Assembly: GCF_018917865.1 (NCBI RefSeq)
Contig: NZ_JAHLPM010000005.1
Location: 148,686 to 212,685 of the forward strand
From: Tissierella simiarum
GTDB taxonomy: Bacteria > Bacillota > Clostridia > Tissierellales > Tissierellaceae
Reading direction: 5' to 3'
Length of the DNA stretch: 64,000 nucleotides
The notes under the pieces were generated by a model. It did no database searches and was not told the DNA's origin. It worked only from the letters and a program-made list of their open reading frames with translations. A program made the translations under genes and the position numbers. The stretch's first letter is position 1; every line of letters begins with the position of its first letter. Positions 52,286 through 61,042 of the stretch are shown one piece after another.

Positions 52286-53455
52286 ATGCTAAATTTTAAT
52301 TATTCCATACCAACTAGGATTTTATTTGGTGAAGGGAAGATAGAATTATTAGGCAAAGAAATAAAAAAATATGGATCAAGGGTACTTTTAGCCTATGGTG
52401 GAGGTAGTATCAAGAAGAATGGTATTTATCAGAACGTAGTTAAAATATTAAAAGAGAATGATATACCATTTTTTGAGTTAAGTGGCATAGAGCCAAATCC
52501 AAGAGTTGAGTCTGTTATTGAAGGTGTTAAAATATGTAGAGAAAATAATATTGACTTTATTTTAGCCGTAGGTGGAGGAAGTACAATAGATTGCTGTAAA
52601 GCTGTAGGTGCAGCTTATTATTATGATGGAAATCCTTGGGATTTAGTAATTGGAAAGGCAAAGATTGAAAAAGTTCTACCTATAGGATGTATACTAACTT
52701 TAGCTGCAACTGGCTCTGAAATGGATGCTGGTGGTGTAATAACCAATATGGAAACGAATCAAAAATACGGTGTTGGTCATCCAGACATGTCTCCTAAATT
52801 CTCCATATTAGATCCTACTTATACTTATACTGTATCTCCTTATCAAACGGCAGCAGGAGTTGCCGACATTATGAGCCATATTTTTGAATCCTATTTCAGC
52901 AAAGTGAAAGGAGCCTATCTTCAAGATCGATTGGCTGAAGGCTTACTAAAAACTTGTATTCACTATGGTAGAATTGCTATAGATGAGCCTGAAAATTATG
53001 AAGCAAGGGCTAATCTTATGTGGGCTTCTAGTTTAGCAATAAATGGATTGCTAGCATATGGGAAAGATTCGATTTGGAGTGTACATCCTTTAGAACATGA
53101 ATTGAGTGCATATTATGATATTACTCATGGAGTTGGCTTAGCTATATTAACACCTCATTGGATGGAACATGTTTTAGATGAAACTACATTATATAAATTC
53201 GTAGAGTATGGTATAAATGTATGGAATATTGAAAGAGAAAAAAGTGATATGGAAATAGCAAAAGAATCTATTGAAAAGACTAGAGATTTCTTTATCTCTT
53301 TAGGAATACCTATGACTTTAAGAGAAGTAGGAATAGGAGAAGAGAAAATTGAAACTATGGCTAAAGCAGTAATTGAGTATAAAGGAGGTAAAGTAGGGAA
53401 TTTCAAACCTTTAGATTATGAAGATGTATTAGATATTTATAGGAAAGCATTATAA
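52286..53455 (+). CDS. Iron-containing alcohol dehydrogenase (butanol dehydrogenase-like)
   Basis: 389 residues of the Fe-ADH family, YugJ/BdhA group: NYSIPTRILFGEGKI, the NAD(P)-binding VGGGSTIDCCKAV, TLAATGSEMDAGGVIT, and metal ligands in ADIMSHIFE, HPLEHELSAYYDITHGVGLAI and TPHWMEHV. It reduces short aldehydes to alcohols in fermentation. RBS AAAGGAGAGG. Convergent with the DUF441 gene at zero spacing. Confidence 0.92.
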   Translation: MLNFNYSIPTRILFGEGKIELLGKEIKKYGSRVLLAYGGGSIKKNGIYQNVVKILKENDIPFFELSGIEPNPRVESVIEGVKICRENNIDFILAVGGGSTIDCCKAVGAAYYYDGNPWDLVIGKAKIEKVLPIGCILTLAATGSEMDAGGVITNMETNQKYGVGHPDMSPKFSILDPTYTYTVSPYQTAAGVADIMSHIFESYFSKVKGAYLQDRLAEGLLKTCIHYGRIAIDEPENYEARANLMWASSLAINGLLAYGKDSIWSVHPLEHELSAYYDITHGVGLAILTPHWMEHVLDETTLYKFVEYGINVWNIEREKSDMEIAKESIEKTRDFFISLGIPMTLREVGIGEEKIETMAKAVIEYKGGKVGNFKPLDYEDVLDIYRKAL

Positions 53456-53920
53456 TCAAGAATCTCCTATTAGGATTTTAATTAATTTTACTATAAGATA
53501 GGCCATTCCTGCTCCACTCAACATTCCTACAGGGATTCCGCCTAAAAAAGCAACTCCTATTATAGAACCTAAAGTAATTCCAAGTAAAGAAGAAACATTA
53601 TCATTTATAAAGCGACTACCTTTTGAAGCAATTATTACAATCATTAATCCACTAATAAAAGATACAAGGCCTTCCAGATTTAAATAGCTTTTTAAATGAA
53701 AAGAATTAATAGTAGCAGAGGTTTGAATAAGGGGAATTAACATCCAGATAATAAGGCTAGTCATTCCCAGTGTAAGAAATATCCCCTTATCCAATCTGTT
53801 TAAATATTCCTTATTTAGAAAAGATAAAAGAAATATAAAAAGTCCCCCGTAAGTCATAGGTCGATTCTTAGATAATAGGGATAGAAGTATTATCAATAAT
53901 ATAATAAGTTTATTCAACAT
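53456..53920 (-). CDS. DUF441 (UPF0756) membrane protein
   Basis: 154 residues, four to five hydrophobic segments, with the LGITLGSIIGVAFLGGIPVG C-terminal pattern of the DUF441/YeaL family. Function unknown. Its stop abuts the ADH stop. GAGGT precedes the ATG. Confidence 0.75.
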   Translation of the reverse strand: MLNKLIILLIILLSLLSKNRPMTYGGLFIFLLSFLNKEYLNRLDKGIFLTLGMTSLIIWMLIPLIQTSATINSFHLKSYLNLEGLVSFISGLMIVIIASKGSRFINDNVSSLLGITLGSIIGVAFLGGIPVGMLSGAGMAYLIVKLIKILIGDS

Positions 53921-54016
53921 AGTATTACCTCAAATTCATTAGAAATTTTGGATAGTATTAAATTTCGTTATATGTAAATTCTATTATTTAGGCTGTATAT
54001 AAAAGAACATTATTTA

Positions 54017-54136
54017 AAATATTAAGTTAAGATAACTTTAATATTTTTTAATATCTAATAAAAATTATTATAAAGTGGAGTAAGTAAAAATAATAAGGAA
54101 TGGGGGTGGAGTACTAAGACTAGAGAGTTTTAGTAC
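54017..54136 (+). promoter_or_regulatory. Two inverted repeats in the leader of the DUF6512 gene
   Basis: First, AAATATTAAGTTA / TAACTTTAATATTT at 54017-54046 (one-base bulge) followed by a T run. Second, GTACTAAGAC-TAGAGA-GTTTTAGTAC at 54111-54136, placed between a strong GGGGGTGG (54102-54109) and the start codon at 54147. The second hairpin could bring that distant ribosome site close to the start. Confidence 0.5.
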
Positions 54137-54146
54137 GCTAATATTG

Positions 54147-54683
54147 ATGTATAAGGATGAAGGCAAAGTTACCAAATGGGAAGTTGCAGGTATTTTCTGG
54201 ATTGTTATTGTAGGTTCTCTTTTGCATTTTACTTATGATTGGTCAGGTAAATTGACCATAATTGGAATGTTTAGTCCGATAAATGAAAGTGTTTGGGAAC
54301 ATTTAAAATTAGGATACTGGTCTTTAGTTTTTTTTACAATAATAGAATATTGGTTTATTAGGAAACATACTACAGGATTTTTTTGGGCTAAATTTTTAGG
54401 TATCTTTACTATGGAACTGTTTATAATTTTGTTTTTTTATACATATACTTTTTTTACTAAAAAAGAAATTTTATTTCTAGATATTCTTTCCTTTATTATA
54501 GGGGCAATACTTTGTCAGTTCATAAGCATGAAGATAATGAAAAAGAGAGTTTCTTATAGATTAAATATTATTGGGTTGTTGTTATTTACTTTGCTTGGAT
54601 TATCTCTTATATATTTCACCTTTTATCCCTTAAAATTACCAATATTTATGGATTCTAATAATGGTAGTTATGGAATAGACTAG
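54147..54683 (+). CDS. DUF6512-type membrane protein
   Basis: 178 residues, five to six hydrophobic segments. The early SLLHFTYDWSGKLTIIGMFS and NESVWEHLKLGYW motifs match a conserved clostridial family (DUF6512) of unknown role. No ribosome site lies directly before ATG 54147 (or TTG 54144); the nearest, GGGGGTGG, is about 37 bases away across a hairpin. It probably leads a small operon with the DUF2804 and isochorismatase genes (25 and 17 bp gaps). Confidence 0.7.
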   Translation: MYKDEGKVTKWEVAGIFWIVIVGSLLHFTYDWSGKLTIIGMFSPINESVWEHLKLGYWSLVFFTIIEYWFIRKHTTGFFWAKFLGIFTMELFIILFFYTYTFFTKKEILFLDILSFIIGAILCQFISMKIMKKRVSYRLNIIGLLLFTLLGLSLIYFTFYPLKLPIFMDSNNGSYGID

Positions 54684-54708
54684 GCATAAATAGGGAAAGG
54701 AGATAGTT

Positions 54709-55767
54709 ATGGAAGGTTGTTCTGGGATAGAGTATAAAAGGAGTATAAATAAATCTCCTAAGTATATTGTAGAAAAAGGAAAATTTAAATTCGGAAATTA
54801 TAATAAAGCTATAGAAAATGTAAATATGCTAGACGCATTAAATCCTTTAGGGAAAAAATATCCTGTTTGGTTTAATAACATTAGATTAAAAGAATGGGAA
54901 GCTTTTCAGGCAGGTAATGATAAAGTATTTATATTTGGAGCCATATATAATGCTAAATTATCTTCCATAGTTTGTTTAATGATATATGATAGAATCAAGA
55001 AACTACTAATTAAAATACAAAAATTTACACTACCTAGAAAGACTTCTATCGGGAAAGGAATGCTGAACAGTCAAACTAGTTATATTTCAAATAATTTTTT
55101 AATGAAGATAAAAAATAGAGTAAAAGAAGGAAATATAGAAATACAATGTACGATTCATGGTTATAGAAGTGTTCCTTACTTAAATTTAAAATTATTAGCT
55201 CATCACAGCACAGAACCTATGGTAACATGTATGCCTTTAGGAGAAAATAGGGCTATTTATTCACATAAGAATTTCATGCCGATGGAAGGATTTCTTTGTA
55301 TTGATGAAGAAAAGATTACCTTTAATACTTTAGATTCTCGTATGATTATAGATGATCATAAAGGATTTTATCCATATAAATTAGAATATGATTGGGTCAC
55401 CGGATGGGGTATGTCAGATGATGGTAGTGTAATTGGGTTTAATCTAACAGACAACCAAGTAACAGATAAGGAAAACTATAATGAGAATTGCCTATGGCAT
55501 GAAGGCAAAGCCCATCCATTACCGCCTGTTAAGGTAGAGAGGATATATATTCCTAAGGAAGTTTGGTATATTAAAGATAACTATGAAAAAGTGAACATAG
55601 TTTTTTATCCAGAGGAAAAAATGGAAGTCAAATTTAATTACATATTGATATATTCAGACTATGAAGCTCCAATAGGAGCATTTGAAGGATTTTTTATAAG
55701 TGACAATAAAAAAATTGAGTTAGTAGAATGTTTTGGTATGGGAGAAAAGAAAAAATATAGGTTTTAA
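54709..55767 (+). CDS. DUF2804 family protein
   Basis: 352 residues, no signal or membrane segment. The latter half carries the DUF2804 pattern: DWVTGWGMS, IGFNLTDNQVTD, YNENCLWHEGKAHPLPPVKVE and WYIKDNYEKVNIVFYPEE. The fold is probably lipocalin/AttH-like, suggesting a lipid- or hydrophobic-ligand role, but no activity is known. AAAGGAG precedes the ATG. Confidence 0.75.
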   Translation: MEGCSGIEYKRSINKSPKYIVEKGKFKFGNYNKAIENVNMLDALNPLGKKYPVWFNNIRLKEWEAFQAGNDKVFIFGAIYNAKLSSIVCLMIYDRIKKLLIKIQKFTLPRKTSIGKGMLNSQTSYISNNFLMKIKNRVKEGNIEIQCTIHGYRSVPYLNLKLLAHHSTEPMVTCMPLGENRAIYSHKNFMPMEGFLCIDEEKITFNTLDSRMIIDDHKGFYPYKLEYDWVTGWGMSDDGSVIGFNLTDNQVTDKENYNENCLWHEGKAHPLPPVKVERIYIPKEVWYIKDNYEKVNIVFYPEEKMEVKFNYILIYSDYEAPIGAFEGFFISDNKKIELVECFGMGEKKKYRF

Positions 55768-55784
55768 ATAGAGGAGGATATATT

Positions 55785-56300
55785 TTGAAAGCACTTCTTA
55801 TAATCGATATGTTAAATGACTTTATTAGAGAAGATGGCTCTCTTTATGTGGGGAGAAAAGGAGAAGAACTAGTCCCTTTTATAAAGGAGAAAATAGAAGA
55901 ATTTAGAAAAGAAAATAATCCTATTATCTATGTATGTGATAATCATGAAACTGATGATAGTGAATTTCAAATGTTTCCATGTCACTGTGTAGCAAATACA
56001 GAAGGAGCCTTAATAATAGAAGAATTACCTGTGGAAAAAAGAGATAAGATTATTAAAAAAAGAAGGTATAGTTCCTTCTATGGAACTGATCTAGATTTAT
56101 ATTTAAGAGAAAAGGGAGTCGACGAAATCTATTTAGTAGGAGTCTGCACAAATATATGTATATTATATACAGCTGCTGATGGAAGAAACATTTCATATAA
56201 AGTAAATATATATAGGGATGGAGTTACATCTTTTGATGAAGCAGCCCATGAATTTGCATTAAAAGAAGCAGAAAAAACTTTAGGATGTAGAATTATCTAA
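55785..56300 (+). CDS. Isochorismatase-family cysteine hydrolase (nicotinamidase-like)
   Basis: 171 residues with the catalytic triad in place: D9 in LLIIDMLNDFI, K in IIKKRRYSSFYGTDLD, and C121 in VGVCTNICILYTA, preceded by the cis-peptide valine. The family hydrolyses nicotinamide, isochorismate or carbamoyl compounds; length and the ICILYTA motif favour a nicotinamidase-like enzyme without proof. TTG start after AGGAGG. Confidence 0.85.
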   Translation: MKALLIIDMLNDFIREDGSLYVGRKGEELVPFIKEKIEEFRKENNPIIYVCDNHETDDSEFQMFPCHCVANTEGALIIEELPVEKRDKIIKKRRYSSFYGTDLDLYLREKGVDEIYLVGVCTNICILYTAADGRNISYKVNIYRDGVTSFDEAAHEFALKEAEKTLGCRII

Positions 56301-56316
56301 AATTCTAAATTTATAA

Positions 56317-56378
56317 TTGACATTATTAAGAAAGTATTGTACTATTATGATAACTGGTAATTACCAGTTATCATAATA
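56317..56378 (+). promoter_or_regulatory. Promoter and 36-bp palindromic operator of the GntR regulator gene
   Basis: TTGACA (56317-56322), 17 bases, TACTAT (56340-56345). A perfect 36-bp palindrome (56343-56378), centre GGTAATTACC with arms ATTATGATAACT, begins inside the -10 and covers the start point: a textbook repressor operator, most likely for the adjacent GntR protein. Confidence 0.85.
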
Positions 56379-56394
56379 ACTAAAGGTGGTAGAA

Positions 56395-57123
56395 ATGAAA
56401 ATAATAGATAAACAAGGAAGAATTCCATTAGATTATCAACTTATGGATGCCATTATTGAAATGATACAAACAAATAATCTAGATGAAAATGATCAGCTGC
56501 CTTCTGAAAGAGAGCTTTGTGATATTTTTGATGTAAGTAGAGCAACTGTAAGACAGGCAATTCAAGAATTAGAAAAGGATGACTATATTTATAAAGTTCA
56601 CGGAAAAGGTACCTTTGTTTCGCCTAAGAAATTTAAGCAAAATCTATTAAAGTTTTATAGTTTTACTGAAGAGATGAAGAAAATAGGAAAAAAGCCTACT
56701 TCTAATGTAATGGATTTTCAAATAATTGAATCTGATGAAAAATTAGCTAAGAAAATGAAAATAAATTCTGGAGATAAAGTGTATATGTTTACCAGATTAA
56801 GATTAGCTGACGGGGAGCCGATGATGCTTGAAACAAGTTATGTTTTATATGATAGGTTTCCAGGAATAACAAAAAAGGATCTACAGGAAAATGCTATGTA
56901 CGATATTCTAACACAAAGATATAATACGGTATTTACTTGTGCAGAGGAAATATTTCAACCAGTTCTTACTAGAAAAGATGAAGCAAAGCTTTTAAATTAT
57001 CATGAAGGATTATCAAGTATGATGATAGAAAGAATAACTCATGAAGGTAATTTAATTATTGAGTATACTAAGAGTATAGCTAGAGGAGATAGGTTTAAAT
57101 ATCGTGTTCTGTTAGAAAAATAA
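56395..57123 (+). CDS. GntR/HutC-family regulator (UTRA domain) of the PTS operon
   Basis: 242 residues: N-terminal winged helix (LPSERELCDIFDVSRATVRQ, then AIQELEKDDYIYKVHGKGTFV) and a UTRA ligand domain from about 90 (MMLETSYVLYDRFPGI...LLNYHEGLSSMMIERITHE). UTRA regulators sense phosphorylated sugars; the downstream genes point to an amino-sugar phosphate. The start ATG 56395 follows AAAGGTGG. Autoregulation is implied by the palindrome over its own promoter, and a second half site precedes the next gene. Confidence 0.9.
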   Translation: MKIIDKQGRIPLDYQLMDAIIEMIQTNNLDENDQLPSERELCDIFDVSRATVRQAIQELEKDDYIYKVHGKGTFVSPKKFKQNLLKFYSFTEEMKKIGKKPTSNVMDFQIIESDEKLAKKMKINSGDKVYMFTRLRLADGEPMMLETSYVLYDRFPGITKKDLQENAMYDILTQRYNTVFTCAEEIFQPVLTRKDEAKLLNYHEGLSSMMIERITHEGNLIIEYTKSIARGDRFKYRVLLEK

Positions 57124-57134
57124 ATTTTTTTAGA

Positions 57135-57146
57135 ATAACTGGTAAT
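57135..57146 (+). promoter_or_regulatory. Second GntR half site before the PTS operon
   Basis: ATAACTGGTAAT repeats twelve bases of the left arm and centre of the operator at 56343-56378. The right half here is degenerate (GACAACATGA). Confidence 0.6.
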
Positions 57147-57191
57147 GACAACATGACATCATTTCGATAATTAAGCAAAGGGGGCATCAAA

Positions 57192-58361
57192 TTGTTTGGA
57201 CTAGATAAAAAACAATGGGATGATTTAAATGGCTTATATACTGCTAATGAGATTGTTCAACAGCCTGAATTGTGGCTAGAAACTATTAAAATTGTTGAAA
57301 AAGATTTTGATAAAATAGATATTTTTTTAAAAGAAAAACTAAAAAAGAAAAGTGTTCGCGTTATATTTACGGGAGCAGGAACTTCAGCATATATAGGTGA
57401 CATTATTACACCCTATTTTAATAAAAGAAAATTTATATACGAATCAATACCTACTACAGATATTGTAGCCAATCCCACATCATATTTTAAAAAGGAAGTT
57501 CCCACTATTTTAGTTTCTTTTGCCCGCTCTGGTAACAGTCCAGAAAGTTTAGCATCATACAATTTAGCTAATCAATTAATAGATGATGTAAATCATATCT
57601 TTATTACTTGCAATAAAGATGGACATCTAGCTGATATAGCTAAAAATAAAGATAATATATTACTGATTTTAATGCCTGAAGAATCAAATGATAGAGGATT
57701 TGCTATGACTAGCAGCTTTTCCTGTATGACTTTAACCTCTCTGTTAATATTTGATCTAGAAAATTTCAGTAAGAATAAAAAAGAAGTCATTAAGATGATA
57801 GGTATAGGCAGAAATATATTAGAATCAGGATATAAGCAGTTAGAAGAAATTATTAGTTATGGATATGAGCGAGTAGCGTACTTAGGAACTGGAAGTTTAC
57901 ATGGTATAGCTAAAGAAAGTGCTTTAAAACTTCTAGAATTAACAAGAGGTCAGATAGTATCTTATAGCGAGTCTATACTAGGATTTAGACATGGACCTAA
58001 ATCTATAGTGAATGATAAGACATTGGTATTCATGTATTTATCTATGGACCCTTATAGTAGAAAATACGATATGGACTTGCTAAAAGAAATATATAGGGAT
58101 TCAGGAGATCATAAAATTATAGCAATTTCAAGTATTAGGTGTAATGAAGTAGATATAAATTCTCATAATCAACTATATCTGACTGAAGAAGATGACGGTA
58201 TAACCAATGAAGGATTTATATCTCTACTTTATGTATTATTTGCTCAAATTTTTGCTTTAAAGTATTCCATAAGAACTGATGTAGAGCCAGACAATCCCAA
58301 TCCAAATGGGTTAGTCAATAGAGTTGTTAAAGGAGTAAAAATTTATAAATATCAAATTTAA
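57192..58361 (+). CDS. agaS: AgaS-like SIS-domain sugar-phosphate isomerase/deaminase
   Basis: 389 residues with two SIS domains: VIFTGAGTSAYIGDII and SFARSGNSPES in the first; VAYLGTGSLHGIAKESALKLLELT and a SESILGFRHGPKS motif in the second. AgaS proteins are galactosamine-6-phosphate deaminase/isomerases giving tagatose-6-phosphate. The gene leads the PTS operon (13 bp to EIIB) and starts at TTG after GGGGG. Together with the tagatose-type aldolase and kinase downstream it defines an Aga-type route. Confidence 0.85.
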   Translation: MFGLDKKQWDDLNGLYTANEIVQQPELWLETIKIVEKDFDKIDIFLKEKLKKKSVRVIFTGAGTSAYIGDIITPYFNKRKFIYESIPTTDIVANPTSYFKKEVPTILVSFARSGNSPESLASYNLANQLIDDVNHIFITCNKDGHLADIAKNKDNILLILMPEESNDRGFAMTSSFSCMTLTSLLIFDLENFSKNKKEVIKMIGIGRNILESGYKQLEEIISYGYERVAYLGTGSLHGIAKESALKLLELTRGQIVSYSESILGFRHGPKSIVNDKTLVFMYLSMDPYSRKYDMDLLKEIYRDSGDHKIIAISSIRCNEVDINSHNQLYLTEEDDGITNEGFISLLYVLFAQIFALKYSIRTDVEPDNPNPNGLVNRVVKGVKIYKYQI

Positions 58362-58374
58362 GGGAGGTAATTTG

Positions 58375-58848
58375 ATGTCAAATATTTTATTAACGAGAAT
58401 AGACAATCGTCTAATTCATGGTCAAGTAGGTCTAACTTGGATTAATCATATTGGAGCAAATTTAATCTTGGTAGCGGATGATGAAGTAGCTTATGATGAT
58501 ATACAGCAAAACTTAATGGATATGGCAGCTCCTAGTACTGTTGATACAAGATATTTTACTATCCAAGAAACCATTGATAAAATCCATAAGGCGGCAGATG
58601 ATCAATTAATATTTTTAGTAACCAGAACTCCAGAAAATGTTCTTAAAATGGTGGAAGGAGGGGTGCCAATTAAAAAAGTGAATATCAGTAATATGCATTT
58701 TAAAGAAGGTAAAAAACAAATTAGTAGTACAGTTTCAATAGATGAAAAAGATGCTGAAGCCTTTAGAAAATTACATAAATTAGGAGTAGAGTTAGAAATT
58801 CGTAGAGTACCTGATGAAAGAAAAAAAGATATTCTTGAATTTATTTAA
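58375..58848 (+). CDS. PTS system mannose/fructose/sorbose (Aga) family EIIB
   Basis: 157 residues; the phospho-accepting H15 lies in RIDNRLIHGQVGLTW, the hallmark of mannose-family EIIB. It passes phosphate from EIIA to the sugar entering via EIIC/EIID. I took ATG 58375 (GGGAGG upstream) rather than the adjoining TTG at 58372. It is encoded separately from EIIA, as in AgaV. Confidence 0.92.
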   Translation: MSNILLTRIDNRLIHGQVGLTWINHIGANLILVADDEVAYDDIQQNLMDMAAPSTVDTRYFTIQETIDKIHKAADDQLIFLVTRTPENVLKMVEGGVPIKKVNISNMHFKEGKKQISSTVSIDEKDAEAFRKLHKLGVELEIRRVPDERKKDILEFI

Positions 58849-58910
58849 GATGTTATCCTTGTTTAAAGTTTAAATAAGGTTAATAAATAAAGTTTAAGGG
58901 GGAAAAGAAT

Positions 58911-59678
58911 ATGTTTTTGAAGTCTTTACTGGTTGCAGTCTGGGCTGGAATAGCAGGTATAGATTTATTTGACGGTTTAACACATATTCATAGACCAGTA
59001 TTTACGGGTATGATTGTAGGTTTAATACTAGGAGATTTAAAAACGGGACTAATAACAGGAGCTACTTTGGAATTTGTATGGATGGGGGCAGTGCCATTAG
59101 CAGGAGCTCAACCTCCTAATGTAGTTATTGGAGGTATTATAGGTAGTGCATTTGCTATACTTACCAAACAGGATCCACAAGTAGCTGTTGGAATTGCAGT
59201 ACCTTTCGCTGTAGCAGTACAAGGGGCAATTACTTTAATATTTACAATCTTTTCACCAGTAATGCATAAAGCAGATAAATATGCACAAGAAGCCGATACA
59301 AAAGGAATAGAAAGAATAAACTATTTAGGCATGTTAACATTATTTATATTTTATGCAATAATAGCTTTCTTACCAATATATTTTGGAGCGGAGTCGGCTC
59401 AAAAAGTTGTAGAAATAATGCCTGCATGGTTGATTAAAGGATTAGAAGTTGCAGGAGGCATGATGCCTGCTATAGGATTCGCAATGCTATTAAAGATTAT
59501 GCTAAAGAAAGAATATGTAGCATTTTTAATAGTAGGTTTTATACTGGCTGCTTATCTTCATTTACCAATATTGGCTATAGCATTAGTTGGAGTTTCAATA
59601 GCACTATATGATTATTTTACGAATAAATCAAGAGAGGGCCAAGTAATTAGAAGGGGGGCAAGGACAGATGGAATCTAG
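58911..59678 (+). CDS. PTS mannose-family EIIC (sugar channel)
   Basis: 255 residues, eight or more hydrophobic segments; GLTHIHRPVFTGMIVGLILGDLKTGL, then ATLEFVWMGAVPLAGAQPPN, match AgaW/SorA-type EIIC. It forms the sugar translocation unit with EIID. It overlaps the EIID gene by 11 bases. RBS GGGGG. Confidence 0.92.
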   Translation: MFLKSLLVAVWAGIAGIDLFDGLTHIHRPVFTGMIVGLILGDLKTGLITGATLEFVWMGAVPLAGAQPPNVVIGGIIGSAFAILTKQDPQVAVGIAVPFAVAVQGAITLIFTIFSPVMHKADKYAQEADTKGIERINYLGMLTLFIFYAIIAFLPIYFGAESAQKVVEIMPAWLIKGLEVAGGMMPAIGFAMLLKIMLKKEYVAFLIVGFILAAYLHLPILAIALVGVSIALYDYFTNKSREGQVIRRGARTDGI

Positions 59679-60486
59679 TTATAGCTATACAGATACTAAC
59701 ATTGATAAGGTTATTTCAAAGAGAGACTTAAATAAAATGACTTGGAGGTCATTATTTTTGCAAGCATCTTTTAATTATGAAAGAATGCAAGGATGTGGAT
59801 GGCTATATGGCTTAATTCCTGGACTAAAGAAAATCCATAAGAATAAAGAGGATTTATCTAATTCTATGTCTATGCATATGGAATTTTTCAATACCCACCC
59901 ATTTTTAGTGACTTTCATTATGGGAATAGTGATAGCAATGGAGGAAAGAAAAGAAAGTCCAGATACTATTAGGGCAATAAAAGTTGCTACTATGGGACCC
60001 TTAGGTGGCATAGGAGATGCTTTGTTTTGGATGACACTATTGCCAATTAGTGCAGGGATAGGAGCATCTATGGCTATGCAGGGAAATATTGCTGGTCCTT
60101 TTGTATTTCTAATTATGTTTAATGTTGTTCATTTTGCACTTAGATTTGGATTAATGAATTATGGATATAACACAGGTGTTAAAGCTACAGAATCGCTTAA
60201 GACAAATACCCAAAGTATTTCTAGAGCAGCTTCTATATTAGGATTAACTGTAGTTGGCGGTTTAATTGCTTCATTTATTAATTTAAGTACGAAGATAGTT
60301 ATAAGAACGGAAGGTAATGAAGTAATACTTCAAGAGTTGTTAGACTCTCAAGTAATGCCAAAGCTATTACCTCTGGCTTACGCACTACTGATGTATAGAC
60401 TGCTGAAAAAAGATTTTTCACCAGTTATGTTGATATTTATTACAGTAGTTATAGGAGTATTAGGTCATCTAATCGGAATGCTTTAA
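59668..60486 (+). CDS. PTS mannose-family EIID
   Basis: 272 residues: LNKMTWRSLFLQASFNYERM and the GCGWLYGLIP loop, HMEFFNTHPFLVTFIMGI, and MGPLGGIGDALFWMTLLPI are signature EIID segments. It is the membrane partner of EIIC. The start overlaps the EIIC gene by 11 bases with GGGGGGCAAGGAC upstream, showing coupled translation. Confidence 0.93.
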   Translation: MESSYSYTDTNIDKVISKRDLNKMTWRSLFLQASFNYERMQGCGWLYGLIPGLKKIHKNKEDLSNSMSMHMEFFNTHPFLVTFIMGIVIAMEERKESPDTIRAIKVATMGPLGGIGDALFWMTLLPISAGIGASMAMQGNIAGPFVFLIMFNVVHFALRFGLMNYGYNTGVKATESLKTNTQSISRAASILGLTVVGGLIASFINLSTKIVIRTEGNEVILQELLDSQVMPKLLPLAYALLMYRLLKKDFSPVMLIFITVVIGVLGHLIGML

Positions 60487-60514
60487 AAATTAGATATATG
60501 AAGGAGATAAAAAA

Positions 60515-60946
60515 ATGTATGGAATAATTGTAGTAGGTCATGGGAGGTTCGCTCAAGGATTAATAAGTTCAATTAACTTAATTTTAGGTGAACAGCCTTG
60601 TCTAGAAGGAATAGAGTTTAATGAAAAGGATTCTAGTTGGATTTTAGAAGAAAAAATAATTGAGACAATGAATAATATGAAAGAAACCAGCGGAATAATT
60701 TTTCTGACAGATTTAATAGGTGGCACACCTTTTAAAATTTGTGCTATTTTGTCAGAAAATATTAAGAAATCTAAGGTTATTGCAGGGACTAATCTACCTT
60801 TATTGATAGAAATATTAATGAACAGAGAATTAGAACTGATTAATAAAATAATTGAAAAAGGATTATATACTGGAAAAGAAGGAATAGCATCTTTTAATAA
60901 TGCAATCAGTAATAAAAAGAATATTAAAAGGGAAGATGGTATTTAA
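60515..60946 (+). CDS. PTS mannose-family EIIA
   Basis: 143 residues; phospho-acceptor H9 in IVVGHGRFAQGL and the LTDLIGGTPFKIC motif. It takes phosphate from HPr and passes it to EIIB. AAGGAG precedes the ATG. A stable hairpin separates it from the aldolase gene. Confidence 0.92.
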   Translation: MYGIIVVGHGRFAQGLISSINLILGEQPCLEGIEFNEKDSSWILEEKIIETMNNMKETSGIIFLTDLIGGTPFKICAILSENIKKSKVIAGTNLPLLIEILMNRELELINKIIEKGLYTGKEGIASFNNAISNKKNIKREDGI

Positions 60947-60955
60947 AAATCTAAA

Positions 60956-60977
60956 TAGCCGCGATTTATCGCGGCTA
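60956..60977 (+). other. GC-rich intercistronic hairpin between EIIA and aldolase genes
   Basis: The stem TAGCCGCGA / TCGCGGCTA has a four-base TTTA loop, unusually GC-rich for this window. It is followed by CATTTTAT, not a proper T run, so it is more likely an mRNA-processing, stabilising or attenuating element than a full terminator. Confidence 0.6.
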
Positions 60978-61042
60978 CATTTTATAAAACATAGTAAATA
61001 TATACTCTTAAGAGATTTCATTATTAATAAGGAGGCTGTTTT

